DNA of 64,000 bases from an uncultured Prochlorococcus sp. (GCA_902595175.1 CACJPB010000005.1:1-64000), one strand, 5' to 3'. Counted from the first letter of the stretch, positions 37,129 through 47,397 are shown. Made by a program: numbers and translations. Notes: generated from the sequence alone by a model not told the origin.

Positions 37129-37788
37129 ATGCCCAATATTGAATATGAATTAAACGAGAAAATTCATGCGATTATTATTAACCCATATTTATCATGGGAA
37201 GATTTCTGTGTGAATTGCGATTTAATAAGAAAATACAATATCAAAAATATTTCTACTTCACTAAATTATTTAACTGATCTTAAAAACTGTTTAGGTAATT
37301 ACAGTGCGGATATAAACGCACTTATTTCTTACCCTTTAGCAGATTTACCAGTTTCATTTATTGAAGAATTAGTTTATTTTGCAAAAGATAAGGGTGCAAA
37401 AGGAATTGAATATATCCCAAACTTTATCAATTTATACAAAAGAAATTTAGAAACTTTCGCTGCTGAAATTGAGCAAGTTAAATTATCTGGATTACCAGTT
37501 TCAATAATCATAAATAAATCAAAACTACAAGAAGAAGTTTTTATTAATGCGATAGAAATATGTTTGGAATTAGGAATAAAAAATTTTCAATTCGGGGACG
37601 GGTTTGGATCTCCTCTTACATCTAATGATGTCCCCGAAATACTAAAAATAACAGGATCTCAAAATCAAATCAAAGTTGTTGGTGGCATAAAAAAACTGAC
37701 ACAAGTTATTGATTTGTTTGATAACGGAATTAGTTGCGTTGGAACTTCTAATTTTTGTGAGATTTTCCAAGAATTAAAGGTTATTTAA
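37129..37788 (+). CDS. deoC: Deoxyribose-phosphate aldolase
   Basis: This 219-residue aldolase of the DeoC barrel family cleaves deoxyribose-5-phosphate. It shows INALISYPLADLPV, GAKGIEYIPNF, FQFGDGFGSPLT and KVVGGIKK near the C-terminus. Some motifs are weaker than in E. coli, as in other cyanobacterial members. It sits between hpf and recO with a 0-7 base spacing, so all three are likely one transcript. Confidence 0.85.
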   Translation: MPNIEYELNEKIHAIIINPYLSWEDFCVNCDLIRKYNIKNISTSLNYLTDLKNCLGNYSADINALISYPLADLPVSFIEELVYFAKDKGAKGIEYIPNFINLYKRNLETFAAEIEQVKLSGLPVSIIINKSKLQEEVFINAIEICLELGIKNFQFGDGFGSPLTSNDVPEILKITGSQNQIKVVGGIKKLTQVIDLFDNGISCVGTSNFCEIFQELKVI

Positions 37789-38574
37789 ATGTCTGGTTCT
37801 GGTGAGTGCAGACTAGAGGGTCTCTGTATTAAAGCTTCTCCATTAGGCGAGAATGATAGATTAATAACCATTCTTACTGACGAGCAGGGGATTGTTCGAT
37901 TAGCCGTACCTGGTGCTAGACGTCCTAAAAGTAGTCTTGCCGCAGCTACTCCATTAACATATTTAAGTCTGCAAATTTTTGGGAAAAGAAATCTTAAATC
38001 TGTACGTCAAATTAAAATATTAAAAAGCTATTCTGGTCTAGGGAAAAATATTGAATGTCTTGCAGCCGCGCAAGCAATAACTGAATTAACTTTTTTATTA
38101 GTAGGTAATAATGATAAGCAACAAAACTATTTAACTTGTGTTCTTGCGCATCTTGATAGGATTTATTTGTTTGAAGAATCTAAAGAAGAAGATATTAAAA
38201 TGCTCTCAATGAGTATTCAATCTTTAATCCATCTATTAGCAATTGGAGGTATAAATTTACCAATTCATCATTGCTGTAAAACTGGAGAACCTATTATTGC
38301 GCCTTTAGGAAATTGGGAATGGAGTTGTTATTATTTGCCAAGTGAAGGGTTTTCGTCAATTGAAGATCCTCAAAGTAATCTAAAAATAAATGCATCTGAA
38401 GTTGCTCTATTACAGAGACTTCTTTTCCCAGAATTACCAATTAAATCTAATGGAGAGTTATTGGGTCCCAAAAAAGTCTGGCTTAAAATATTATTCATTA
38501 TTGAGACATGGATCTCTACTCAATTAGAGAAGGATCTATCTTCACTAAAAATGTTGAGAGATATATATAGTTAG
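37789..38574 (+). CDS. recO: DNA repair protein RecO
   Basis: This 261-residue protein has the N-terminal OB-fold of RecO (RLEGLCIKASPLGENDRLIT, TDEQGIVRLAVPGARRPKS) and a helical C-terminal domain with a CC pair in IHHCCKTGEP. It loads RecA on SSB-coated single-stranded DNA together with RecR. The ATG directly follows the deoC stop with no gap. Confidence 0.94.
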   Translation: MSGSGECRLEGLCIKASPLGENDRLITILTDEQGIVRLAVPGARRPKSSLAAATPLTYLSLQIFGKRNLKSVRQIKILKSYSGLGKNIECLAAAQAITELTFLLVGNNDKQQNYLTCVLAHLDRIYLFEESKEEDIKMLSMSIQSLIHLLAIGGINLPIHHCCKTGEPIIAPLGNWEWSCYYLPSEGFSSIEDPQSNLKINASEVALLQRLLFPELPIKSNGELLGPKKVWLKILFIIETWISTQLEKDLSSLKMLRDIYS

Positions 38575-38659
38575 TATTTTCGTAAAGCATTAAAAAATTT
38601 AAAAAATATGATCATGGCGCCTTCGCCTGTTAACTTAATAAATAGTTAATTCAATCAAT

Positions 38660-39826
38660 GTGGTTCATGTTGCCTGGTTGGGTAAGAAATCTCCTTTTTG
38701 TGGAAATGTAACTTATGGTAATTCAACTACTGAGAAATTAAAGGCCAGAGGTCATAAAATTAGTTTCATTCATTTCGATAATCCTTCTAGTTCAAATTCA
38801 TCAAAACCATTATTTCTTGCAAATGATCCTGATGTAAGTCTTCCATATTTAATTAAGTCCCAAGTTTATACAATACCGTCACCAAGAGCAGAGAAAGAGC
38901 TAAGGCTATCATTGGAAAGATTAAAGCCTGATTTAGTACATGCAAGCTTAACTTTATCTCCTTTAGACTTTAGACTTCCAGAGATTTGTGATGAAATTAA
39001 TCTTCCACTCATAGGAACATTTCATCCACCATTTGATGCAAAAAATAGAAATTTAACTGCCAGCACTCAACAGTTAACATATCAACTTTATGCTCCCTCT
39101 TTATCAAAGTTCGATAAAATAATTATTTTTTCGGAACTTCAAAAAAATGTTCTTTATAAATTAGGAGTACCTAAAGAAAAACAAATAATTATTCCAAATG
39201 GTGTTGATGAGAATACTTGGAAACCTTTTTACGAAAAAAATAAAAAATATGATCTAGTAAAAAACAAACTTGGAAATGAAAGAATCTTTTTATATATGGG
39301 TAGGATTGCCAATGAGAAAAATATCGAGGCACTTTTACGTTCTTGGCGCAAAACTAAAACTCAAAACTGCAAATTAGTTATTGTGGGGGATGGACCAATA
39401 AAGCCAACACTTGAAAATAGTTTTTCTAACCTTGGTAATGAAAAATTAATTTGGTGGGGTGCCGAATTAGATTTAGAAACTAGGGTAGCGATAATGCAAA
39501 TAGCAGAGGTATTTTTCTTACCAAGTTTAGTTGAGGGTTTGTCATTATCACTTTTAGAGGCAATGTCTACAGGTACTGCATGCGTAGCCACAGATGCCGG
39601 TGCTGATGGTGAAGTTTTAGATAACGGAGCAGGGATAGTTATTTCAACTGAAAATGTGGCGGCACAACTGAAAACTATAATCCCAATTCTTGTGGAACAT
39701 CCTTCATTTACAAAAGACCTTGGTGAAAAAGCTAGAAAACGAGTACTTGAGAGATATACAATTACTAAAAATATAAATTCGCTTGAGAAAGTTTATATGA
39801 ACTTAAAAAGCAGTTTCAAAAACTAA
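38660..39826 (+). CDS. Glycosyltransferase family 4 (GT-B fold)
   Basis: This 388-residue glycosyltransferase starts from GTG with VAWLGKKSPFCGNVTYGNST. The donor-binding C-terminal half shows IIIPNGVDENTWKP, FLYMGRIANEKNIEALLRSW and the EX7E motif in LVEGLSLSLLEAMSTGTACV. The family is clear. The sugar donor and acceptor (lipid, glycan or other) are not. The 3' end overlaps the convergent proC gene by a few bases. Confidence 0.88.
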   Translation: MVHVAWLGKKSPFCGNVTYGNSTTEKLKARGHKISFIHFDNPSSSNSSKPLFLANDPDVSLPYLIKSQVYTIPSPRAEKELRLSLERLKPDLVHASLTLSPLDFRLPEICDEINLPLIGTFHPPFDAKNRNLTASTQQLTYQLYAPSLSKFDKIIIFSELQKNVLYKLGVPKEKQIIIPNGVDENTWKPFYEKNKKYDLVKNKLGNERIFLYMGRIANEKNIEALLRSWRKTKTQNCKLVIVGDGPIKPTLENSFSNLGNEKLIWWGAELDLETRVAIMQIAEVFFLPSLVEGLSLSLLEAMSTGTACVATDAGADGEVLDNGAGIVISTENVAAQLKTIIPILVEHPSFTKDLGEKARKRVLERYTITKNINSLEKVYMNLKSSFKN

Positions 39827-40635
39827 CGAAACTCTTTACTTCTATTACTAGCTGAGACTATTGATTCCATTAATGCTGACCTTACACTCTTTTTTTCTAA
39901 AACCCTTAAAGCAGAAATAGTTGTTCCACCTGGAGAGGTTACTAAATTTTTAAGCTCAGAAGTAGTAAGTTTATTTTCCTTTATTAGACAAATAGTCCCT
40001 AGTATCATTTCCATAACAAGTTCCTCTGAAATGATTTTTGGTAATCCCCCGCTTAATCCTCCATCACTTAATGCTTCTATAATTAAACCAATAATTGCAG
40101 GACCTGATGAAGTTAAAGCTAAAAATATATCAAGGTAATCTTCAGTAAATTCATAAATTTTACTAGTATTTTTAAATAATTTTTTTGTAAATTGTTTCTG
40201 ATCTTCTGTAATTTCTTCCCCCCAAGAAATCCCTGTTAAACCTTTTCCAATAGTTATTGGAATATTTGTAACCACCCTTACACATTTATGATTAGGAAAC
40301 TTTTGAGTAAGTCTATTTATTGAAACCCCAGCAAGAATTGAAACTATTAAATTTTCCTTATTTTTTATATCATTAGCCTCGCTTATATCATTTAATTGTT
40401 GAGGTTTTATCGAAAGAAGTTTATATTGACAATCCCAAATTATTTTTGACTCTTTAGAACCTGATTTGTAAACATTTATATTATGTTTATAATTTTTTTT
40501 TATGTTTTCTAAACTTTTTTCTGTTTTTACAACACAAAAAACATTCTCTGGCTGAATTAATTTGTTATCTAATAGAGGGGTAACTATAGCACTTGCAATA
40601 TTTCCAAAACCAATAATCGCAATTTTATCTTTCAC
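39823..40635 (-). CDS. proC: Pyrroline-5-carboxylate reductase
   Basis: This 270-residue NAD(P)H enzyme makes proline. It contains the Rossmann motif IAIIGFGNIASAIV, the stretch VSILAGVSINRL, and the C-terminal LTSSGPAIIGLIIEALSDGG and VTSPGGTTISALRVLE. It is 7 bases downstream of sepF; sepF and proC are paired in many cyanobacteria. Its end overlaps the convergent glycosyltransferase gene by 4 bases. Confidence 0.95.
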   Translation of the reverse strand: MKDKIAIIGFGNIASAIVTPLLDNKLIQPENVFCVVKTEKSLENIKKNYKHNINVYKSGSKESKIIWDCQYKLLSIKPQQLNDISEANDIKNKENLIVSILAGVSINRLTQKFPNHKCVRVVTNIPITIGKGLTGISWGEEITEDQKQFTKKLFKNTSKIYEFTEDYLDIFLALTSSGPAIIGLIIEALSDGGLSGGLPKIISEELVMEMILGTICLIKENKLTTSELKNLVTSPGGTTISALRVLEKKSVRSALMESIVSASNRSKEFR

Positions 40636-40642
40636 AGATTAA

Positions 40643-41218
40643 TCATGAATAAGCACTTAATTTAGAATTACCCCATGCTGGTTCAGGAGTAGTATTTTTA
40701 CCCAAACTATATTGTGGTGGGTTTTCTGCAGACACAGAAGAAGGAGAAGCTTCTTCTTGGGAAGAACTAGTTACATTTACACAACTTGGAGCAAAAAGGA
40801 AAATACTTTCACCGACTCTCTCTTGATGTCCATCAATTGCATATGTGCCCCCAGCAATAAAATCAACTGCTCTTTGAGCTTGATCAGGATCCATCATAGT
40901 TAAGTTTAGAATTACAGTTTTTCTCTCTCTTAATGCTTGTATAGCTTGAGGCATCTCATCAAAACTTCTTGGTTCCATTAAGCTTACTTCAGAGGATGAA
41001 TTTGAGATTCCAGGCATACCAACTACTTTTGATGATCTGTTGTTATTCATAAAATCGAATGGATTCGAATTTGCAAGGGCATTTGCATTCTTTGGATTAT
41101 GTTTGAAGTTATTAATATCGTTTAATTCATCCTCTGAAGGATAATCCAACTCATCAAAATCATCATCGAGATACTCATCTCCTGCAACAACTGCCTTTAA
41201 TCTAGAAAGAAGTGACAC
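40643..41218 (-). CDS. sepF: Cell division protein SepF
   Basis: This 191-residue protein begins with the membrane-targeting amphipathic helix [13 protein letters not shown] from a GTG start, followed by an acidic linker and the SepF core: [39 protein letters not shown] and [20 protein letters not shown]. It anchors FtsZ to the membrane. The C-terminal tail is Ser/Pro-rich. It is separated from pipY by 150 bases without a gene. Confidence 0.95.
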   Translation of the reverse strand: MSLLSRLKAVVAGDEYLDDDFDELDYPSEDELNDINNFKHNPKNANALANSNPFDFMNNNRSSKVVGMPGISNSSSEVSLMEPRSFDEMPQAIQALRERKTVILNLTMMDPDQAQRAVDFIAGGTYAIDGHQERVGESIFLFAPSCVNVTSSSQEEASPSSVSAENPPQYSLGKNTTPEPAWGNSKLSAYS

Positions 41219-41368
41219 CTTTTAAATCCTCTTGAAATTGATTACTAAGGTTTAAGAACCTTGAGTAATAAATCCATTTTTTAAATGAATAAACTACCTA
41301 TACTTAAATAACGTTAGTTGAACTTTACTGCAAGTTTATAGATAAGATTTTTATAAAAAAATACTTAA

Positions 41369-42004
41369 TCAAGATCTGCCTCCAAAAATCAATGATCCTA
41401 ATCTTAACCAAGTTGATCCAGCGTCAATAGCTTCCTCCCAATCACCTGACATCCCCATGGAACAATCTGGTAGTTGCAATGAATCAGCGAGAGCACGACA
41501 TTTTTTGAACAACCCTGAATTTTCTTTTGAGCTAAGTCCTTTAGGATTGATAGTCATCAAACCGGTTAATGAGATATTTTTCAACTCTTTAATTTCTCTC
41601 CATTTCAAAATTAAAAATTCAGGATTAAAGCCTCCTTTAGTAGGGTCATCACTCAACTTAACCTGCAACATTATTAACGGATTTTTCTTCTCTTCACGTG
41701 AAATAATAGAAATCTTTTTCAACTTTTCAAATGAATCTACTGAATGAATATATTTAAAATTTTGAACTATTTTTCTTATTTTATTACTTTGTATTCTTCC
41801 AATAAAGTGCCAATTTATTTGTTTAAGATCTTTTAAAGTTAATTGTTTTTCAAACGCTTCTTGAACCTTACTTTCACCAAAATCGTTCTGACCTATATTT
41901 TGAATAGTCATGATTTCTTGACTTTTAAATCCTTTACTTACCGCAAGAATATTTACATTTGATGGTATTTTATTTTTTATTTTTAAATAATTTGCAGGGT
42001 TCAC
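41369..42004 (-). CDS. pipY: PLP homeostasis protein PipY (YggS/PLPBP)
   Basis: This 211-residue protein binds PLP but has no known enzyme activity. It shows ILAVSKGFKSQEI with the PLP lysine near residue 24, GESKVQEAFEK, INWHFIGRIQSNKIRKIV, SVDSFEKLK and the C-terminal SMGMSGDWEEAIDAGSTWLR. The start is GTG, 3 bases after the pipX stop, as in the known cyanobacterial pipXY operon. Confidence 0.95.
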   Translation of the reverse strand: MNPANYLKIKNKIPSNVNILAVSKGFKSQEIMTIQNIGQNDFGESKVQEAFEKQLTLKDLKQINWHFIGRIQSNKIRKIVQNFKYIHSVDSFEKLKKISIISREEKKNPLIMLQVKLSDDPTKGGFNPEFLILKWREIKELKNISLTGLMTINPKGLSSKENSGLFKKCRALADSLQLPDCSMGMSGDWEEAIDAGSTWLRLGSLIFGGRS

Positions 42005-42007
42005 CTT

Positions 42008-42274
42008 TTATAAGAAAGTTTGCGTAAATAAATTCTCCCATTTAGATAGTTCTTCAGATCCTTTTCTTCTAGCTTTTTGAAGATTTAATTCGGCCTGATT
42101 ACGGGCATCTAAATAAGGTATAACTTCAAAAAAAACTTCTCTCTGTCGAACTTCTACCAAAAAAAACATTTTTTGAGCGTACAAAGTCGCATAAATATCT
42201 CTCCCATCATTTCCAGGAGAAACTTGGTATAACATGCCAAATGTCGGATGGTTTAAATAACGCTCAGAACTCAA
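42008..42274 (-). CDS. pipX: PII-interacting protein PipX
   Basis: This 88-residue protein has the Tudor-like PipX start SERYLNHPTFGMLYQV and the conserved ATLYAQKMFFLV, which contains the tyrosine used for both NtcA and PII contact, followed by the helical C-terminus. It shuttles between NtcA (co-activation) and PII according to 2-oxoglutarate. The start is TTG. It is directly followed by pipY and lies close behind ecfT and der. Confidence 0.95.
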   Translation of the reverse strand: MSSERYLNHPTFGMLYQVSPGNDGRDIYATLYAQKMFFLVEVRQREVFFEVIPYLDARNQAELNLQKARRKGSEELSKWENLFTQTFL

Positions 42275-42293
42275 ACCTAAAATATTGTGTTAT

Positions 42294-43208
42294 TTATAAT
42301 GCACCATACAGTTTTCTAAGAAAAATTGCTATGCAAATAAAACAAATCGATAATGTATTAACAATTACATTGAGAGATTTTGAAGGATAAAGAGTTCTAA
42401 ATCTGTTGGTTTTTATAATAATTTTTTTCTTTGATAGTAATGATTCTGCTCCATGATCAATTCTCAGAAATATATTTTGAAATAACCTTTCTACTAAGAT
42501 TAATAAAACATTAAAGGATTTCTTTAATCCTAAATTTCGAAAATTTATTGATCTAACTGACACTGATTTAATAATATTTTGAAATTCTTCCTGCACTAGA
42601 GGAATAAAACGTAATGCAATTAACAACTGAAAAAGCCACTTACTAATTGGCAATCCAATCTTTCTTAATGGATACATAAACCAACTTAATCCCCATACAA
42701 TGTCTTCCTGCAATGTGGTTAAAAGCATCAAATTCACACTATGAATAACGGTAAATATCAAAGTGGAGGTTTTAATTCCTAGTTCAAATGCTTTTCTTGA
42801 TATATTGTAGGGACCAAAATTAATAAACCATATCTTCTGCAAAGGAATTTGCAAAATATTCCATTCTTTTTGGCTTTCCAATACTACTTGCAACTCATTT
42901 GGATTTCTTAAGTAGCCATCAAGCGATTGAATATCAGACGAGGCAAGTATTGATATACATCCAATTAATAGTGATAAACATGAAAGAAAAAATAATGATC
43001 GCCACCATACCCTAGATGGCAATAAACTTAAAAAAGTAATTAATAGTAAAAAACCAACTAAACTCAATCTCCATACTGGACCTGCCCAAATTGGAGTGAT
43101 TAAAAATATCATAACGATAATTATTTTTAATCTACTATCTATAATTCTTAGCCAACTTTTATTACCATGAACGTATTGACCAACAGAAAATTTGGTTAGC
43201 AAATTCAT
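42294..43208 (-). CDS. Energy-coupling factor transporter membrane protein (CbiQ/EcfT)
   Basis: This 304-residue polytopic membrane protein has the EcfT pattern: early basic and hydrophobic helices (KIIIVMIFLITPIWAGP), VEECN-like central helices and the cytosolic coupling helices around EEFQNIIKSVSVRSINFRNL and LVERLFQNIFLRIDHGAESL. It is the shared scaffold for vitamin or metal uptake with S-components and EcfA ATPases, none of which is nearby. It overlaps the stop of der by one base. Confidence 0.88.
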   Translation of the reverse strand: MNLLTKFSVGQYVHGNKSWLRIIDSRLKIIIVMIFLITPIWAGPVWRLSLVGFLLLITFLSLLPSRVWWRSLFFLSCLSLLIGCISILASSDIQSLDGYLRNPNELQVVLESQKEWNILQIPLQKIWFINFGPYNISRKAFELGIKTSTLIFTVIHSVNLMLLTTLQEDIVWGLSWFMYPLRKIGLPISKWLFQLLIALRFIPLVQEEFQNIIKSVSVRSINFRNLGLKKSFNVLLILVERLFQNIFLRIDHGAESLLSKKKIIIKTNRFRTLYPSKSLNVIVNTLSICFICIAIFLRKLYGAL

Positions 43209-44581
43209 TAATCTTTTTGAATTAACTCAATATTTTCTCTTTCGACTTCTTTATTTAAAGCTCTTTGCTGTTTTCCTCTCCAAAGTAAAATGAGAGGTGT
43301 GCCTTCAAAGCCTAAATTTACTCTAATTTGTTTTTCAATATATCTTCTATAAGTTATTCCGAATAATTTAGGGTCATTTACAAAAAGAGTAAAAGTGGGA
43401 GGTTTATTCTTTACTTGAGTACCGTAATAAAGCCTACCTTGCTTGCCGCTTCTCTTCGTTGGAGGACTTTTCCAACTGATTGATTCTTTAAGTACTTCAT
43501 TAACTACAGATGTTGTAACTCTTCTTCTATGTTGATTTACAGCATTAAGAGCATGCTCAAAAATATTATCAACTCTTTGACCAGTTAGAGCAGATATAAA
43601 AATCATTTTAGACCAGTGTAAAAAATAAAGTTTAGATCTAAGTTCTTTTTCTACTTGATAAATTGTTGAACTATTTTTTTCTACAAGATCCCATTTATTA
43701 ACAACAATTACGCAAGCTCTGCCTTGTTCTTCTATGCGTCCAGCCAACTTCTGGTCTTGATCAGTTACTCCATCTATAGCGTCTATAACTAAAACACATA
43801 CATCACTTCTATCTATAGATTTAAAAGCCCTATTAATACCAAAGAATTCAGTACCATATTTAACATTTTTCTTTCTTCTAATTCCTGCAGTATCAATAAT
43901 TTTCCAATGATTATCACCTTTTTTAATAAGCGTATCTATTGAATCAGTTGTCGTGCCACTAATATCACTAACTATTGCTCTTTTTTCTCCACAGATTGAA
44001 TTTAACAAACTAGATTTACCAACATTAGGCCTACCTATAATTGACATCATTATCTTTTCTTCATCATCCTGGATATTATTTTCAGGAAGTTCGCCAATAA
44101 CAAGATCTAAAAGATCTCCAGTACCTGAACCATGAATAGCCGAAACAGGGTTAGGTTCGCCCAGTCCTAATTTCCAGAACTCCGAAGCCAGGGATATTCC
44201 TAGATTAGTCGATTCGCATTTATTAACAGCAACAATTGTTTTACAGCTTGAGTTTCTTAACCATTGTGCTATTGATAAATCACCATCAGTAACGCCTTGA
44301 TTCCCATCTACCACCAGTAACGCGAGTGAAGCCTCTTCTAGAGCCAAGAAGACTTGTGTCCTTATCTCTGGGAGAAATTCACTATCATCATCAAAAACTA
44401 AACCTCCAGTATCAACTATTTGAAATTCCTTACCTCCCCACGAAGCATTTTGATAAGTTCTATCTCTTGTAACACCTGGCTTATCAAATACTATTGCATC
44501 ATTACTTTGGCAAAGACGGTTAACTAAGGTAGATTTCCCAACGTTAGGTCTTCCGATAATTGCTATTGTAGGAAGAATCAA
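43208..44581 (-). CDS. der: GTPase Der (EngA), ribosome assembly factor
   Basis: This 457-residue protein has two consecutive GTPase domains: G1 [16 protein letters not shown] near residue 8 and a second [18 protein letters not shown] near residue 181, each with DTxG and NKxD motifs, and a C-terminal KH-like domain. It supports 50S assembly. It starts from TTG. The operon with ecfT and pipX-pipY follows directly. Confidence 0.96.
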   Translation of the reverse strand: MILPTIAIIGRPNVGKSTLVNRLCQSNDAIVFDKPGVTRDRTYQNASWGGKEFQIVDTGGLVFDDDSEFLPEIRTQVFLALEEASLALLVVDGNQGVTDGDLSIAQWLRNSSCKTIVAVNKCESTNLGISLASEFWKLGLGEPNPVSAIHGSGTGDLLDLVIGELPENNIQDDEEKIMMSIIGRPNVGKSSLLNSICGEKRAIVSDISGTTTDSIDTLIKKGDNHWKIIDTAGIRRKKNVKYGTEFFGINRAFKSIDRSDVCVLVIDAIDGVTDQDQKLAGRIEEQGRACVIVVNKWDLVEKNSSTIYQVEKELRSKLYFLHWSKMIFISALTGQRVDNIFEHALNAVNQHRRRVTTSVVNEVLKESISWKSPPTKRSGKQGRLYYGTQVKNKPPTFTLFVNDPKLFGITYRRYIEKQIRVNLGFEGTPLILLWRGKQQRALNKEVERENIELIQKD

Positions 44582-44655
44582 TTCTTCTCTCCAAAGAAAG
44601 TAGTATCCATTACAACTATACCTTTAATAGAATCATTTACCTTTTTCAAAAAAAA

Positions 44656-45141
44656 TTATTTAATTTCTGGATCACCAAAATGTCCTTTAACTGGATTTAA
44701 AGGTGGTGAGCTAGGACTTGGCAATAATCCGCTATCTTTTGAAAAACAATCATTTTCAATCGCCCAATAAATCAACCAATTTACTGCCGTCGCTCTTCTA
44801 GTTCTTCTGGGATAGAGTTCATTAATCTTATAACCTTTAAAATTAAGAAAATTTTTTAATCCTTGTTTATAGTCTTTTGGAATTGATCGAGTCAAATGTA
44901 CTGAGGCTGGTCGCTCTGAAATGATTTGAGGAGCTTTTTCAAATTTTTCTGACCAATAAGAAGGAGTTAATGGACTAAAGGCCCAATCATTTATAGAGAG
45001 TTCTTTCGTATAAAAAAGTCTTTCCCAAACCAATTCACAAACAAAAATATCACTAACCCTATCTTCGAGAACAAGAAATAAAAGATCCTTACTTATTCGC
45101 CATGTAAATTGATTTTCAACTAATTTTTCTTTTTTACACAT
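44656..45141 (-). CDS. DUF1823 protein
   Basis: This 161-residue protein contains RISKDLLFLVLEDRVSDIFV, CELVWERLFY and LYPRRTRRATAVNWLIYWAI. I recognise this as the cyanobacterial/plastid DUF1823 family. The function is unknown. It overlaps the stop of the preceding cobI by one base and precedes der by 74 bases. Confidence 0.85.
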   Translation of the reverse strand: MCKKEKLVENQFTWRISKDLLFLVLEDRVSDIFVCELVWERLFYTKELSINDWAFSPLTPSYWSEKFEKAPQIISERPASVHLTRSIPKDYKQGLKNFLNFKGYKINELYPRRTRRATAVNWLIYWAIENDCFSKDSGLLPSPSSPPLNPVKGHFGDPEIK

Positions 45142-45896
45142 TAATCGAACCTTATCAAAATCAAAGAGAAATAAGGCATAAATTCCTTTTTATATTGTGA
45201 TGCATATTGAATAATTTGATCAGGCATCCCAACACTTAAAGCTATTAATGATGTATTGATGATATCCTCTTTTTTTAAAATTTCCCTGACTAAATTCCAT
45301 CTTTTGCCAACTTTCATAATGGCCAATACCGTTTTACTAGCCTTACTTTCCCTAATTAGGGTTGTTAATTCAGATTCTGAAGAAGGGCATTCTTTGATGA
45401 TCAATGTCTCGCCTTTTTTTACCAAATCGAAATCATTCAAAGCTGCTGCTGCTGAAATAGAGGAAATACCAGGTATTGTTTTGGTAATAATTTCAGCATG
45501 ATTATTTTTTATTAACCTCAAAATATTAGAAGAACTTGCAAATAGTGAAGTATCTCCAAGACAAAGTAAAACAACTGATTCGCCATTTTCTATAAATTTC
45601 ACAATTTTTTCTACATTATTAGACCATATTTCATCTGGATCAAAATCTTTCCTAGCCATTGGAAAAATGATAGGAATATTTTTTTTAAATTTGATGTACT
45701 TCTTGACTATTTCCGCAGCGAAACTCTTTTTATTATCATCTGATATTGGGAAAACTATAACTTTCGCTTTTTTTATTGCATTCACAGCAGCAATTGTTAA
45801 AAGCGATGGATCTCCAGGACCTACACCAACGATGGTGAATGTTGGCAAATCAGTTTTATATCGATTAAGTAAACTTAAGAACTTATTTATTATCAT
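45141..45896 (-). CDS. cobI: Precorrin-2 C20-methyltransferase
   Basis: This 251-residue tetrapyrrole methylase is in the corrin pathway. It carries the SAM-site motif VGVGPGDPSLLTIAAVNAI, LCLGDTSLFASSSNILR and the IPGISSISAAAAL stretch. It methylates precorrin-2 (or its cobalt form) at C20 on the way to pseudocobalamin. It is followed by DUF1823 with a 1-base overlap. Confidence 0.92.
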   Translation of the reverse strand: MIINKFLSLLNRYKTDLPTFTIVGVGPGDPSLLTIAAVNAIKKAKVIVFPISDDNKKSFAAEIVKKYIKFKKNIPIIFPMARKDFDPDEIWSNNVEKIVKFIENGESVVLLCLGDTSLFASSSNILRLIKNNHAEIITKTIPGISSISAAAALNDFDLVKKGETLIIKECPSSESELTTLIRESKASKTVLAIMKVGKRWNLVREILKKEDIINTSLIALSVGMPDQIIQYASQYKKEFMPYFSLILIRFD

Positions 45897-45912
45897 TTTT
45901 ATTTTATTAATT

Positions 45913-46521
45913 TTAGCTATGTACCCTTGGCAATAAGTAAGTTTCAGCTAGTATTGATGACTCAATTTCAGACAATTCCTCTAACCTTTTGAAAGTTTGA
46001 TTTTTAGAGAATTTAGTTTGCGCTAGTTTCCAGTAAACTCCAAAATGTCTTGCCTCACTCTCAAGCAGAGACTCATAAAGGGATTTAAACGATTTATCTT
46101 CAGAATTCAGCGCAAGCAAGCTTAATCTTTCATGACTTCTTGCTTCAATAAGTCCTGCTATTAAGAAACTATCAAGCATTCTATTAGGCTCTTGCTTTCT
46201 TATATTCTTGGACAATTCAGCTCCATATGGAGGCGGTTTTAAGGACTCAAGAGAATGTCCAAGGTCCTTTAAAAAATAAAGTATTTTTTCAAAATGCTCT
46301 AATTCCTCTCTCGCTATTGGACTTAGAACTTCTGCTAGATTTGGTTCTGATGGATATCTAAACATCAATTGAATAGCAACTCCTGCTGCTTTTCTTTCAC
46401 ATTGGGCATGGTCAATAAGAATATCGATTGGATTAGATAATGCGAGTTCGATCCACTCATCTGAAGTAAATGACGATAAATATTTAATATGAGAAGAGGG
46501 TCTTTTGAAATCAACTAGCAT
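45913..46521 (-). CDS. miaE: tRNA-(ms2io6A37) hydroxylase
   Basis: This 202-residue nonheme di-iron enzyme hydroxylates the isopentenyl side chain of ms2i6A at tRNA position 37. It has the two Glu/His pairs expected: REELEHFEKILYFL and EARSHERLSL, with a further LESEARHFGVYW. It abuts the aroQ stop without a gap and is 16 bases before cobI. Confidence 0.93.
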   Translation of the reverse strand: MLVDFKRPSSHIKYLSSFTSDEWIELALSNPIDILIDHAQCERKAAGVAIQLMFRYPSEPNLAEVLSPIAREELEHFEKILYFLKDLGHSLESLKPPPYGAELSKNIRKQEPNRMLDSFLIAGLIEARSHERLSLLALNSEDKSFKSLYESLLESEARHFGVYWKLAQTKFSKNQTFKRLEELSEIESSILAETYLLPRVHS

Positions 46522-46965
46522 TTAATCTTTACTGCTTAAATATCCAATGATTCCATCAAGAGCTAAGGAATAACTTAATATGCCAAATCCACTAATAATT
46601 CCTATAGCTTTATCTGTAAGAAAAGATTCTTTACGAAAATCTTCTCTACTGAAAATATTTGAAATATGTAACTCTACAAACGGAATTTTCGATCCAATTA
46701 AAGCATCACGAATAGAAATCGAGGTATGAGTAAAAGCGCCAGCATTTATAAGAATACCTTTGATACTTTTTACAGACTCCTGAATTTTATCTACTATTTC
46801 TCCTTCATGATTGCTTTGAAAACATTCAAGATTAAAACTTTTTTCTGTAGCAACTTTAATTAAATCTTTTTCTATATCACTTAATGTTTTATTACCATAT
46901 ATTTCAGGTTCTCTAGTGCCCAAAAGATTTAAATTTGGTCCATTTATCAATAAAATATTCATCAT
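46522..46965 (-). CDS. aroQ: 3-dehydroquinate dehydratase, type II
   Basis: This protein of about 147 residues is a type II dehydroquinase in the shikimate pathway. The sequence [20 protein letters not shown] gives the start, with the catalytic tyrosine in IYGN, then [29 protein letters not shown] and the histidine in VELHISN. The frame is open upstream, but that part has a hydrophobic low-complexity look and is not needed. It is the first gene of the miaE-cobI group. Confidence 0.95.
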   Translation of the reverse strand: MMNILLINGPNLNLLGTREPEIYGNKTLSDIEKDLIKVATEKSFNLECFQSNHEGEIVDKIQESVKSIKGILINAGAFTHTSISIRDALIGSKIPFVELHISNIFSREDFRKESFLTDKAIGIISGFGILSYSLALDGIIGYLSSKD

Positions 46966-47064
46966 CAATAAAGTCTTTTCTTTACAAATGCTATCTAGAA
47001 AGAAACAAAAAAACCAAAACAATTTCACACAAAGTGTCCATTAACTGATAAGTTCAAATAGTGG

Positions 47065-47146
47065 GGGTCGGTGCCCGAGTGGTTAAAGGGGGCGGACTGT
47101 AAATCCGCTGGCTCTGCCTACGTTGGTTCAAATCCAACCCGGCCCA
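47065..47146 (+). tRNA. tRNA-Tyr (GTA)
   Basis: The gene folds as a class II tRNA with a long variable arm. The 7-base acceptor GGGTCGG pairs with CCGGCCC, the anticodon loop is CTGTAAA (anticodon GTA), and the T arm is GTTGGTTCAAATCCAAC. The discriminator is A and CCA is not encoded. It is separated by 11 bases from tRNA-Thr. Confidence 0.95.
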
Positions 47147-47157
47147 CTTTAAAAATT

Positions 47158-47229
<72 letters not shown>

Positions 47230-47397
47230 TGGCCAAAAGTATTGTTATGAGAAAAAAGATAAGTAGTAAAAAAAGTATAAATATTGTTTCTTTGATACGA
47301 CGGGGGATCCATCCACAATTTATCAATATAAATGGGATCTCGTAGATCCGCATTCTATCCAAAATTCAGATATATTTTATAAAACTTGTATTCAGTA

